Shown in pieces: positions 15,872-23,277 of a DNA stretch of 23,559 bases. Origin of the DNA: an uncultured Collinsella sp. (lineage in GTDB: Bacteria > Actinomycetota > Coriobacteriia > Coriobacteriales > Coriobacteriaceae). Position numbers and translations under genes: made by a program. Every line of letters begins with the position of its first letter. The first letter of the stretch is position 1. Location: assembly GCA_900544755.1 (NCBI GenBank), contig UQWQ01000027.1, positions 1 to 23,559 on the forward strand, in the 5' to 3' direction. The notes beneath the pieces were generated by a model that saw nothing but the letters and a program-made list of their open reading frames with translations, searched no databases and was not told the origin of the DNA.

Positions 15872-15941
15872 ACGACCATTGTCGCCCGACCCACGAGAGA
15901 GCTGCAAGGGGAGAGGCCCCAATGTTCAACTCATATCGTCT
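15872..15941 (-). repeat. Right copy of the 70-bp inverted repeat
   Basis: This is the reverse complement of 15083-15153, differing mainly at the GGGAGCTCC versus GGGGCCTC stretch and a few single bases. With the left copy it encloses about 860 bp. Beyond it, 15942-16194 shows no gene; a TACAAT at 16137-16142 is the best -10 candidate for the next gene. Confidence 0.8.
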
Positions 15942-16194
15942 GTTGTGCCAGAGTCGCTCGGGAAAGCGCGACCGACGCAGCGCGCTGTTTTCCAGTCACA
16001 TCCAGTTCGGGTTGATTTCAGCATGCGATAAGAAACTGGATTTGAATTTCGACTCGAAAGATGGGCAATGCTGATGAGAAACGCTTGGAGTTCGGGATTG
16101 CGCGGCGTGAAGCGACCCTCTTCTTATCGAGTTCGTTACAATGTAGGAAAAACAGTAAGTAAGAAGACCTCTGATTGCTTTAGGAGGAGCTGTG

Positions 16195-16731
16195 GTGAAT
16201 AGCGCCCAGAAGATCGATAAGTCCATCCAGAAGATGATGACTCTCGGAAGAAGGCTTGGGATTCTGTTTACGGCGCTGTTTATAGCGGTGTGTTGCTGTT
16301 CGGTGGTGGTGGTTATTTCCATTGGGCTTATGGCTGCTCAAGGAAACCTATATGATCCATCAAAGACGGTTTCCGTAGTGGTTCCTTTGATGTATCTTCT
16401 GATTTCCGGAGGGGCCACATGGACCCTGCGGGGAATCAGCATGGACATGGCTCATGGCGAATCGCCCTTTACCCTTTCGCATGCTCGAAGAATCTCGATT
16501 ATCGGGTGGCTGTTTGTTGCAGCGGCAATAGGTGACCTCTTGTTTTCTCCGGGGTTTCTTTCGATAGTGATTGGCCCCTTCGACTTGCTGGGGAACGCCT
16601 ATTCGATGTTTGAAAACCTGGCCCTGCCCATAGATATTGGTGCTGTGCTGGGGGCCGTTTGCTGCTTCTCGATTTCTGCGATATGGCGCTACGGAGCTCT
16701 GCTTCAAGACCAGACCGAGGATTTGGTGTGA
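16195..16731 (+). CDS. DUF2975-like integral membrane protein
   Basis: 178 aa. Four hydrophobic segments are visible, at about 22-47, 58-80, 101-118 and 143-165, with a WTLRGISMDMAHGESPFTLSHARRI stretch between the second and third. This membrane layout, the segment about 'gesPF' before an Arg-containing helix start, and an XRE gene immediately downstream match DUF2975/XRE pairs (YoaS/YozG type). Two GTG codons lie at 16192 and 16195; AGGAGGAG ending at 16189 is best spaced for the second. Function is not known in the family. It may be sensor or target of the XRE partner. The stop is 8 bp from the next start, so the two form an operon. Confidence 0.75.
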   Translation: MNSAQKIDKSIQKMMTLGRRLGILFTALFIAVCCCSVVVVISIGLMAAQGNLYDPSKTVSVVVPLMYLLISGGATWTLRGISMDMAHGESPFTLSHARRISIIGWLFVAAAIGDLLFSPGFLSIVIGPFDLLGNAYSMFENLALPIDIGAVLGAVCCFSISAIWRYGALLQDQTEDLV

Positions 16732-16739
16732 GGGGCGGC

Positions 16740-17069
16740 ATGGACTATCTGATTATTGAGCTTGAAAGCTTATTGCTTCGACGCGGAAAGACGAGTACGG
16801 ATATCATTCGGGCGACCGGGCACACACCGGCAAGTATCTCAAAAATACGAAATGGCAAGGTGAAGGCAATTAGGTTAAAGACATTGCTGGATATTTGCGT
16901 AGAGCTTGATTGCCAGCCTGGCGATCTTATTAAGCGCGTCAACGAAAGAGAACTTGAGGAACTGGCGACGCGGCGCGCCCGCAACGCGCTGAGCAGGGCG
17001 ACCGCGACGGGTGATGACCCGGTCCTGGAGTCAGATCATGTTTACGTGGTCGATCTTAGAGACGACTGA
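16740..17069 (+). CDS. XRE-family HTH regulator (YozG-like)
   Basis: 109 aa. Residues 1-67 are a Cro/CI helix-turn-helix: LLRRGKTSTDIIRATGHTPASISKIRNGKVKAIRLKTLLDICVELDCQPGDLI, the typical small regulator next to DUF2975 genes. The tail of about 40 residues is charged and ends in YVVDLRDD. The ATG at 16740 has GAGGGG 4 nt upstream; a longer reading frame starting inside the previous gene is not needed. It is followed by a terminator, so it is transcriptionally separate from the RiPP genes downstream, though it could regulate them in trans (speculative). Confidence 0.83.
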   Translation: MDYLIIELESLLLRRGKTSTDIIRATGHTPASISKIRNGKVKAIRLKTLLDICVELDCQPGDLIKRVNERELEELATRRARNALSRATATGDDPVLESDHVYVVDLRDD

Positions 17070-17100
17070 GGCTGGAGAATAAAAAAGTATTGAGCAGGTG

Positions 17101-17138
17101 CAGCCCGTGAAAACAACGGTTTTCACGGGCTGTTCATT
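17101..17138 (+). terminator. Terminator after the XRE gene
   Basis: CAGCCCGTGAAAAC (17101-17114) pairs perfectly with GTTTTCACGGGCTG (17119-17132), then TTCATT. The A-rich flank (AAAAAAG, 17081-17087) makes it possibly bidirectional. The following 110 bp to the RiPP promoter hold nothing recognisable. Confidence 0.8.
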
Positions 17139-17252
17139 CAACGTCCTGCAGTGGCCTGTATTTCTCGCCGCGTCACTGGGGAACGAGAGAGTCATTTCCT
17201 GTGCTGGATGCAGGGGGGTGCTTACCTTGTGTAATATATAAATAAGCTTATA

Positions 17253-17281
17253 TTGAAATATGATACATATCGAATTAGAAT
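17253..17281 (+). promoter_or_regulatory. Sigma70-type promoter of the RiPP cluster
   Basis: TTGAAA (17253-17258), 17-bp spacer, TAGAAT (17276-17281), in the most A/T-rich stretch of the window. The transcription start would be near 17288, about 32 nt before the first peptide. An inverted pair CGAATT/AATTCG (17271-17276, 17291-17296) brackets the -10 and could be an operator. Confidence 0.6.
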
Positions 17282-17319
17282 AACATTATCAATTCGGTAT
17301 GCAAGGAAAGGAGGGAGAG

Positions 17320-17439
17320 ATGGATTGGATTAACGAGCCGGAGGAAGGCGTTGCACCCGCGTGCGGCAACTGCTTCTTCTACGCGCACGGGGGATGCACG
17401 AAGAGGTGCCCCAATCAGTCCTGCACGTTCCGTTTCTAG
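17320..17439 (+). CDS. Cys-rich RiPP precursor peptide 1
   Basis: 39 aa, too small for usual gene finding. The ATG at 17320 follows GGAAAGGAGGGAG with ideal spacing and lies just after a good promoter. It has a short acidic N terminus starting MDWINEPEE, then five cysteines at 15, 18, 26, 30 and 35, including NCFFYAHGGC, and ends CTFRF. The second peptide shares 23 of 39 positions, including every Cys and the FFYAHG block, which argues strongly that both are translated and selected. With a radical SAM/SPASM maturase and exporter downstream it is best read as the substrate for Cys thioether formation. No GG or other protease site is visible and there is no leader longer than 14 residues. I do not recognise the family; a metal-binding peptide is the alternative. 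Confidence 0.82.
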   Translation: MDWINEPEEGVAPACGNCFFYAHGGCTKRCPNQSCTFRF

Positions 17440-17448
17440 GGGGCAGAG

Positions 17449-17484
17449 ATGAACTGGCTTTCTACCGCGAAAGGAGGGGAATGA
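17449..17484 (+). other. 11-codon mini-ORF overlapping the RBS of precursor 2
   Basis: Reads MNWLSTAKGGE then TGA, ending one base before the start codon of precursor 2 and containing its ribosome binding site. The opening M-N-W-L resembles M-[DE]-W-I of the precursors. It may be a decayed third precursor start or a coupling leader; translation is unproven. Confidence 0.3.
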
Positions 17485-17485
17485 A

Positions 17486-17605
17486 ATGGAATGGATTACC
17501 GAGCCGTCAGCCGGGGCTGAGCCCATGTGCAGCAATTGCTTCTTTTACGCGCACGGCAGCTGCAGCACCAAGTGTTCTTCACAGGAGTGCACTATCCGCT
17601 TTTAG
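17486..17605 (+). CDS. Cys-rich RiPP precursor peptide 2
   Basis: 39 aa, start ATG at 17486 with GGAGGGG 6 nt upstream. It begins MEWITEPSAG, has cysteines at 15, 18, 26, 30 and 35 with NCFFYAHGSC, and ends CTIRF, an exact length and Cys-spacing match to peptide 1. Differences fall mainly at non-Cys positions of the N terminus and between the last three cysteines (TKRCPNQS versus STKCSSQE). The nucleotide sequence has diverged enough to show selection on the protein. Its last codons and stop lie inside a perfect 14-bp hairpin. A two-peptide product or two variants with different targets are both possible. Confidence 0.82.
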   Translation: MEWITEPSAGAEPMCSNCFFYAHGSCSTKCSSQECTIRF

Positions 17606-17633
17606 CGGATAGTGCACGCCGTACGGCGTGCAC
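17587..17633 (+). promoter_or_regulatory. Two overlapping, mutually exclusive hairpins after precursor 2
   Basis: Hairpin A pairs 17587-17600 with 17604-17617, a perfect 14-bp stem with a TTT loop that includes the stop codon. Hairpin B is a perfect 22-bp palindrome at 17612-17633. They share GTGCAC at 17612-17617, so only one can form fully. Neither is followed by a U-tract. Likely roles are 3'-end protection of the precursor message or attenuation of the downstream transport genes. Confidence 0.65.
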
Positions 17634-17770
17634 AGACTGTTCAAAGATATTTTGGCCAGCAGCGCCTGAGGGGCGATGTGGCATTGCAATATGGGGGGCG
17701 AACCGACGTTACCTATAACCCCGCACAATTGCCATGTCGTCCCTTTTTATTGACGGGGAGGATGTCGTCC

Positions 17771-18691
17771 ATGCGGGAAGTCCCAGTTGAATTGCGTGCC
17801 ATATCCAAGAGATATGGCGGGTTTGAAGCGGTTAAATCAGTCTCGTTCTCTTTAATGGAAGGCGAGCTGTGTGCACTCATTGGGGAGAATGGTGCCGGCA
17901 AGAGCACGTTAATTCGATTGATCACGGGGCTTTCGGAGCCATCGTCAGGAACGATCTCGATGTTTGGGCAAACCGGGAGACGTGAAATACGGAGCTGCAG
18001 GGAAAGGCTGGGTTATATGCCCGACCTCAATGCTTCGTATCCTAATCTGACCGCGCGAGACAACTTGGTCGTTCGCTGTATTGAGTGGGGGCTTCCCACC
18101 GATCGTTCCATCGACGGTGTGTTATCAACCGTCGGTTTGGGGGAGGCCGGCGGGAAGAAAGTGAAGAACTTCTCAATGGGAATGAGGAGGCGTCTCGATC
18201 TGGCCATAGCGTTGCTGGGCGATCCGGAGCTGTTGATCCTGGACGAGCCGACAAACGGCCTGGATCCGATGGGGATAGTCGAAGTAAGAAAAATCCTTAC
18301 GCATCTTAACAAAGATCAAGGTAAAACGATTCTCGTATCCAGCCACAATCTTGAGGAGATGCACAAGCTGGCAACTGATTACCTCTTCATAAGTCATGGT
18401 CGCCTCATTCGAAGGATGACCGCACCTCAGCTGGAAAAGTCATGCCGCGGTGGTTTCGTGTTGCATGTGGACGATCTGGAGCGAACGAGATCGGTTCTCG
18501 GAGATGAGACCTCACATTCTTTTCTGCCGGACGGCAGCGTCCTTATGCGCTATGAGGAGAAAAAGGAAGGGCGGGGCATTGCAATCGAAGCGCTCTCGAC
18601 CGCAGGTGTGAGGGTTGCGGAGGCGTATTCTCATAGGAAGAGCCTTGAGGAGTTTTATTCGGAGCTCATCGGTCGAGAGAGCGAGCTGTGA
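17771..18691 (+). CDS. ABC transporter ATPase (BcrA/LanF-like)
   Basis: 306 aa. Walker A GENGAGKST (38-46), signature FSMGMRRR (134-141), Walker B LLILDEP (154-160) and H-loop H192 (SSHNLEEMH). The position of the Q-loop glutamine reads YMPD, as is usual in BcrA-type ATPases. The C-terminal 90 residues are the extension seen in drug- and lantibiotic-immunity ATPases. The ATG at 17771 is chosen because GGGGAGG ends 9 nt before it; an ATG at 17762 is too close to that site, and the frame is open further upstream. The next gene starts within its stop codon. With two permeases it likely forms an efflux pump giving self-protection against the cluster's peptide (inference). Confidence 0.9.
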   Translation: MREVPVELRAISKRYGGFEAVKSVSFSLMEGELCALIGENGAGKSTLIRLITGLSEPSSGTISMFGQTGRREIRSCRERLGYMPDLNASYPNLTARDNLVVRCIEWGLPTDRSIDGVLSTVGLGEAGGKKVKNFSMGMRRRLDLAIALLGDPELLILDEPTNGLDPMGIVEVRKILTHLNKDQGKTILVSSHNLEEMHKLATDYLFISHGRLIRRMTAPQLEKSCRGGFVLHVDDLERTRSVLGDETSHSFLPDGSVLMRYEEKKEGRGIAIEALSTAGVRVAEAYSHRKSLEEFYSELIGRESEL

Positions 18692-19509
18692 TGAAACGCG
18701 AGTTCATCTCAGCTTTTCGGAGCGAGGTATGGTTGCTCGCCAGGCACCCGGCGACCGCTCTGATGATTGCGCTTGCGGCTGTGCTGTATGTGGTTGCGGC
18801 TGCGACTTCGTCTGAGGTGCTGATCATGGTCGCCGGTGATGACCCGTATACGCTTGGAGGGGCTATAGGTTTTATTGGAAACCTAGTGGATGCAGGGGAC
18901 GTTTTGGGCTCTGTTGCCCGGACGTCTTTTGCGTCTACAGTGGTCTGGATTCCGGTGACGATTCTCTACGCGGTTTACGCTACGTCGAGAGACTTTGAAT
19001 CCGTGGCTTACGCCGTATCGAGATCGCGAGGGGTGTCGCAGGCGGCGATTGTGATCACGAAGCTGTTGGTGAACTGCACTCTGGTCGGTGCCGTGTATCT
19101 TCTTTCTACGACTGCGCTGTATTTAACCAAGATGGCCCAATGGGACGTTGGGGCCTCGTGCTCAGGGTTTGCCCAATTTGTATCGATTGCGCTGATGATC
19201 GCGCTGCTGCTCATTTCGATGTACGCCGCTACCTTCGCCCTGTATTTGCTCACGAGGAGTGTGGTGGCGAGCAGCGTCGTTGCAATAGCGGTTTCGACAT
19301 TTGTGATGGTGTGGTTCCCAAGTACATACGGAAGCGGTCAGCCCAGCTTGCTGCTCATGCTCTCGCCCGTGTATTACCTGATGAACCTGTGTTCCCTGAG
19401 TATGCAGAATGTTGGTGTAATTCAGGTTTTGCTGTATGCGGGCGGCACTGTGCTTGTGTCGGTTGGAGTTGCGCTCGTCTCGCTATTTGTAAGGACGGCG
19501 GTTCGATGA
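18691..19509 (+). CDS. ABC-2-type permease, RiPP immunity or efflux
   Basis: 272 aa with about six hydrophobic segments, starting near residues 25-46, then around 85-110, 130-150, 170-200, 200-220 and 245-268. No conserved motif names a substrate. The ATG at 18691 overlaps the preceding TGA by one base (TGATG), indicating coupling with the ATPase. A GTG three bases earlier is the alternative start. Layout and position match the membrane subunits of bacitracin or lantibiotic immunity transporters (BcrB, LanE/G), known for weak sequence conservation. Confidence 0.8.
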   Translation: MKREFISAFRSEVWLLARHPATALMIALAAVLYVVAAATSSEVLIMVAGDDPYTLGGAIGFIGNLVDAGDVLGSVARTSFASTVVWIPVTILYAVYATSRDFESVAYAVSRSRGVSQAAIVITKLLVNCTLVGAVYLLSTTALYLTKMAQWDVGASCSGFAQFVSIALMIALLLISMYAATFALYLLTRSVVASSVVAIAVSTFVMVWFPSTYGSGQPSLLLMLSPVYYLMNLCSLSMQNVGVIQVLLYAGGTVLVSVGVALVSLFVRTAVR

Positions 19510-20294
19510 ATCTTGGGATGTCGGTCAGGGCGGAACTGTTCCGCGCAAGGAGAATGAAACTCGCCGTGATAATAGCGCTGATGTATTTGGGCATCGCGGG
19601 GATTTATGTGTTTGCCGGGTCCGGCGCATGGGTCTCCGCAGGGGGAGAGGGCCAGTTCTTTGGCTTTTCCGCCGATCCGGGCTATCTTTTCTCGATAGGG
19701 GTTGGGCCAACGGGTATCTCTTCCTGGCTAAGTGTCGTCTCCATGGCGCATACGGTGTTCTTCCCAATCGTCTCTGTTGTTGTGGCGGGGACGCTATTCG
19801 GTGATGCGACGAGCGTGTCGGCAAGGGGAGTTTCGATTGCTCGGGGCTTCCGCAGCTGGCAGCTGTTTGCGGCAAAGACATTGGCTTGCGAAGTGTATAC
19901 GCTGTGCCCCTACATCGTGTTTACTCTCGGTGTCGCTGCGGTCTTTGCCGTGTGCTCCGGAAGCGGTCTAGACAGCCTTACGGTTGGTAATGTGACCTCG
20001 GCACTCCTGTCGAATATCGTTATAGACGCCGCTTATACGCTGATGGTTGCGGTTGCATATGAGGTGTTCAGGATCAGATCTCTTGTGTCGGGAGCCTTGC
20101 TGGTCGCAACGTTCGCGGGCCTTGTTATCGCGATGAGTTTCCCAACCGTTTTACCCCCGGTTCACATGGCTTATTGGATGAGGGCGTGCGGGGCTGCCGG
20201 CGGGACGGTCCTGATGGCTGCATGCGGCCATGCGGTCATCGTGTCGCTCGCATGTCTATTGCTGCTTTCGTGCAGTTTTTATCGAAGAAGGTAG
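19506..20294 (+). CDS. Second ABC-2-type permease of the RiPP cluster
   Basis: 262 aa, about six membrane segments. The first is residues 18-38 (LAVIIALMYLGIAGIYVFAG); a Gly-rich extracytoplasmic loop follows, and the C-terminal helix is near 238-258 before SFYRRR. The ATG at 19506 overlaps the previous stop (ATGA), so ATPase, permease 1 and permease 2 are a tightly coupled trio, like LanFEG. A much longer frame open through the previous gene is a coincidence of phase and is not used. A 66-bp gap separates it from the maturase gene. Confidence 0.8.
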   Translation: MNLGMSVRAELFRARRMKLAVIIALMYLGIAGIYVFAGSGAWVSAGGEGQFFGFSADPGYLFSIGVGPTGISSWLSVVSMAHTVFFPIVSVVVAGTLFGDATSVSARGVSIARGFRSWQLFAAKTLACEVYTLCPYIVFTLGVAAVFAVCSGSGLDSLTVGNVTSALLSNIVIDAAYTLMVAVAYEVFRIRSLVSGALLVATFAGLVIAMSFPTVLPPVHMAYWMRACGAAGGTVLMAACGHAVIVSLACLLLLSCSFYRRR

Positions 20295-20360
20295 TGCGCT
20301 GGCGTATGCGCAGCGTCTGAGGGTCGATATGGATTTGGTTGGAAATGGAGATGGTGCGAA

Positions 20361-21659
20361 GTGAAACTGTCGCAATTTAATGTGGTGCATGAACATAACG
20401 GAAGTCTTCTTATCATGAATGCGCGAACCGGCGGCATCCTGTCGTTAAATCCGGAATACGCGCAGAAATTCAAAAGGATTCAAGAAGGGGACGTTCGGGA
20501 TGCCGATGATCTTGTCGCGGAGCTGATAAGGGGAGGCATCCTAGTCAATGAGGAGAGGGACGAGCTTGGGGAGATCAGGTTGCAAAGTCGCGCCGCGCGC
20601 TTTGCGAATACTGCTCTGTCCCTTACCATTGCGCCAACGATGGCTTGCAACTTTTGCTGTCCCTACTGCTATGAAAAGGGACAGGCGTACACGACGATGG
20701 GCGAGGAGGTTTTGACACAGCTCTCCAAGTTCGTGAAAGATTACTATCCTGGTATCGCAAGTCTCTCAGTTGGATGGTACGGCGGCGAGCCTCTGCTCGG
20801 AATGAAGATGATCGAACGGATTACGTCGGATCTGAAAGATGTCGTGGGGCCAACGTGTGAATATTCCGCATCGATAGTGACAAATGGCTATCTGCTGACG
20901 CCTGATGTTGCAAGGAGGCTCGCGGCATGTGGTGTGACGAGCGCGCAAGTGACTATAGATGGATCGAAGTCGGATCACGATTCGAGAAGGATTCTTCACG
21001 ACGGAAGCCCTACATACGAACGTATTCTCAAGAACGTCAAAGAGTGTGCCGACATCATCGATATTTCGATAAGGAGCAACGTCGACAAGACCAACATCGA
21101 GGCCGCTCAAGAGCTATTGGATTATCTCGAGCTAAATGGCCTGATGAATAAGGTTCACTTCTATTTAGCCCCTGTTGACGATATCAATCAGGTATGTGCG
21201 AACGACAGCCACTGCTTTACTGTAAAAGAGTTCTCGTATGAGGAGACTGAGTTTTATAAAAGGGCAATTGCGCGGGGCTTCAAAGTTCAACCTTTTGGTG
21301 GGACGAATTTCGGGATATGTTGCGCCGTTGGAATCAACTCGTACGTGGTTGATCCCGTCGGAGATTTGTATAAGTGCTGGGATGACATTGGAATGAAGGA
21401 GCGGAGGGTCGGAACTATTTTCGAGCCGCCAATGTTGAGCAAGAACATGATTAACTGGATGGCATATGAGCCGGATGACCCGGAATGCCAAGAGTGCTTT
21501 GCTTTTCCCATGTGCATGGGAGGGTGCCCCAACCACGCCTTAAACGGTGAGGGGAAACGTTGCGTTTCCTTCCGGTATGATGCCGAGCAAAAAATGCTGC
21601 TCTCCCAGATGATGAATACGGCAAAACGGGGTGCGGGGCAAAATGAGGCTGATGCTTAA
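20361..21659 (+). CDS. Radical SAM/SPASM peptide maturase
   Basis: 432 aa. Residues 1-90 are a small alpha/beta region (LLIMNARTGGILSLNPEYA, LIRGGILVNEERDEL), common at the front of peptide-modifying radical SAM enzymes and possibly precursor-binding. The radical SAM cluster motif is CNFCCPYC (C96, C100, C103), followed by GGEP (141-144) for SAM binding. The SPASM region has C320/C321, C339 (GDLYKCW) and CQECFAFPMCMGGC (C376, C379, C385, C389) with C401, enough ligands for two auxiliary [4Fe-4S] clusters. Such enzymes make Cys thioether links (sactipeptides, ranthipeptides). The start is GTG at 20361, with GGAG about 10 nt upstream; nearby ATGs are out of frame. The two Cys-rich peptides upstream are the obvious substrates. 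The next gene overlaps its end. Confidence 0.93.
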   Translation: MKLSQFNVVHEHNGSLLIMNARTGGILSLNPEYAQKFKRIQEGDVRDADDLVAELIRGGILVNEERDELGEIRLQSRAARFANTALSLTIAPTMACNFCCPYCYEKGQAYTTMGEEVLTQLSKFVKDYYPGIASLSVGWYGGEPLLGMKMIERITSDLKDVVGPTCEYSASIVTNGYLLTPDVARRLAACGVTSAQVTIDGSKSDHDSRRILHDGSPTYERILKNVKECADIIDISIRSNVDKTNIEAAQELLDYLELNGLMNKVHFYLAPVDDINQVCANDSHCFTVKEFSYEETEFYKRAIARGFKVQPFGGTNFGICCAVGINSYVVDPVGDLYKCWDDIGMKERRVGTIFEPPMLSKNMINWMAYEPDDPECQECFAFPMCMGGCPNHALNGEGKRCVSFRYDAEQKMLLSQMMNTAKRGAGQNEADA

Positions 21660-23277
21660 TCTCTGTAGAAAATATATACTGGGCGGTCGATTCTACGCCT
21701 ATCTTGTCGTAACAGTTTTGGTCGGGCTGCTTGCGCTTGCGGGTCCCTTTCTTACCGGCATAGTGGTAAACCGATTGGCGATGCCGGCCAGCGCCGATCT
21801 TGCCGCCGTTCTCGTTTGTTGCCTTATTTTGGTTGCGGTCCAAGCGGTTCGAGCGGGACTAGTGTATTGCTCAGAGATGCTGTACATCAACCTTCAGTCG
21901 CATGCGGGGTTCGGCTTAAATGCGGATACGCTTGAGCACGTGAAGCACCTTCCCCAGGCATTCTTCGAGGGCTTCAACGCGTCGTATTATAACCAGCAAA
22001 TCAATCACGACGCTAATGACCTTGTCATCTTCGTAATCAACTCGGTTGTGGGGGTTTCAAGCAACGTTATCACCCTTTTGTCCGCCCTGTTTGTTCTCGG
22101 TAGCCTGAATATCAAGTTGAGTGTGGTCTGCCTTGTTCTTGCGGCAGCGAGTGCCGCTTTTTATGCGGTTTCACGCGCAAGGCTGTTTGAGAGAAGTTTT
22201 GACGTACAAGAGCAGAGCGCGAGGTTTTTTTCCTGTCTACAAGATCAGTTGGAGAAAGTTGATTTCATCCGCAAACATGCTTTGTTCGATAGGTCCCGCG
22301 CTGTACTGGTCGAAGCTTTTAATGGGCTCTATCCAACGATGAGAGCAAATCAGGAAGTAGGGTCTAGATTTACCTTTGGCAACGCGTTGGTCGCTTCCGC
22401 CGCTCAAGGATGTCTTCTTGCTGTGGGCGCGGTTGAAGTGATGGGCGGGAGACTGTTGCCTGGTTTTCTCGTGACTGCTGTTGGATATTATTCGAACTTA
22501 AGCTCAGCGGTACAGTATTTGTTGGGCTGGGGAAGGGATTACCAGACTAATCGCGTATGCTATGAGCGGCTGAAAAGAATTTGGGATGTCCCGGTGGAAG
22601 CGAATGGCAAATTGGCGCTTGGTCCGATTGAGGAAATCCGTCTAGAGAACATCAAGCTACGTTATCCAGGGGCGGAAAGGGTCGCGTTAAGCATTGAGGG
22701 GCTCGCGTTTTCCAGGGGTCGGCTATATGGAATCTCGGGGCCGAATGGTTCGGGGAAGAGCTCGCTGCTGTCAGTGATATTGGGGCTATATCCAGATGAC
22801 ACAGAAGGGGCCGTTCGCTACAACGGGGTGTCACAGCGTTGCATCGATCGATATGCATTGCGGCGGTGTCGAGTCAGCATTACGGAGCAAGAACCCCCTA
22901 TCGTTGAGGGGACGATTCTCGATAATCTTACGCTGCTTTCTGATGATTACGAGATGGATAAGCTGAATCGGATGCTTGTCATATTGGGGCTAGACGAAAT
23001 GGTTGCTTCTGTGGAGAACGGGGCAACGGCGATGCTTGACGGCGGGAAAGGAGGGGTGTCCGGCGGCGAGAAGCAAAAGATTGCAATTGTGAGACAGCTG
23101 TTGAAATCGCCGGACGTTATGCTTTTTGATGAACCGACCTCAGCACTTGATGCGAAGAGTCGAGGCGCGCTGATCAAATTGCTTCATGAAATTAAGAGAG
23201 ACCATATTGTAATCGTTGTCACTCATGACGAGGAGATGCTTGCCGCCTGTGACGAGGTCATTTCGACGGCTGGATGA
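21643..23277 (+). CDS. ABC exporter half-transporter (fused membrane and ATPase domains)
   Basis: 544 aa. Residues about 10-300 hold the six-helix exporter domain. The ATPase follows: Walker A GPNGSGKSS (366-374), Q-loop Q416, signature VSGGEKQ (472-478), Walker B VMLFDEP (492-498) and H528. It would act as a homodimer. There is no C39 peptidase domain in front, so leader cleavage, if any, must happen elsewhere. The ATG at 21643 is preferred, with CGGGG just upstream; it overlaps the maturase gene by 17 bases. GTG 21631 and ATG 21652 are alternatives. Its place at the end of the cluster points to export of the modified peptide. Confidence 0.9.
   Translation: MRLMLNLCRKYILGGRFYAYLVVTVLVGLLALAGPFLTGIVVNRLAMPASADLAAVLVCCLILVAVQAVRAGLVYCSEMLYINLQSHAGFGLNADTLEHVKHLPQAFFEGFNASYYNQQINHDANDLVIFVINSVVGVSSNVITLLSALFVLGSLNIKLSVVCLVLAAASAAFYAVSRARLFERSFDVQEQSARFFSCLQDQLEKVDFIRKHALFDRSRAVLVEAFNGLYPTMRANQEVGSRFTFGNALVASAAQGCLLAVGAVEVMGGRLLPGFLVTAVGYYSNLSSAVQYLLGWGRDYQTNRVCYERLKRIWDVPVEANGKLALGPIEEIRLENIKLRYPGAERVALSIEGLAFSRGRLYGISGPNGSGKSSLLSVILGLYPDDTEGAVRYNGVSQRCIDRYALRRCRVSITEQEPPIVEGTILDNLTLLSDDYEMDKLNRMLVILGLDEMVASVENGATAMLDGGKGGVSGGEKQKIAIVRQLLKSPDVMLFDEPTSALDAKSRGALIKLLHEIKRDHIVIVVTHDEEMLAACDEVISTAG

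Noticed and set aside
15209..15922. A 237-residue minus-strand ORF as an intact gene.
   Set aside because: Only its middle matches IS110 transposase, part of the homology lies in another frame, and its C-terminal part is the antisense of istB.
17361..17612. An 83-codon plus-strand frame overlapping both precursor peptides.
   Set aside because: It is in a different frame from both Cys-rich peptides, which have better ribosome sites and clear mutual homology.
17679..17748. Terminator or attenuator just before the ABC ATPase (TGGCATTG...CAATTGCCA, then CCCTTTTT).
   Set aside because: The stem is imperfect with a large loop, and the T-run is about 10 bases away from it.
19140..19505. N-terminal extension of the second permease by 122 residues.
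   Set aside because: The extension is out-of-frame translation of permease 1; the ATGA overlap at 19506 is the natural start and gives a normal-length permease.
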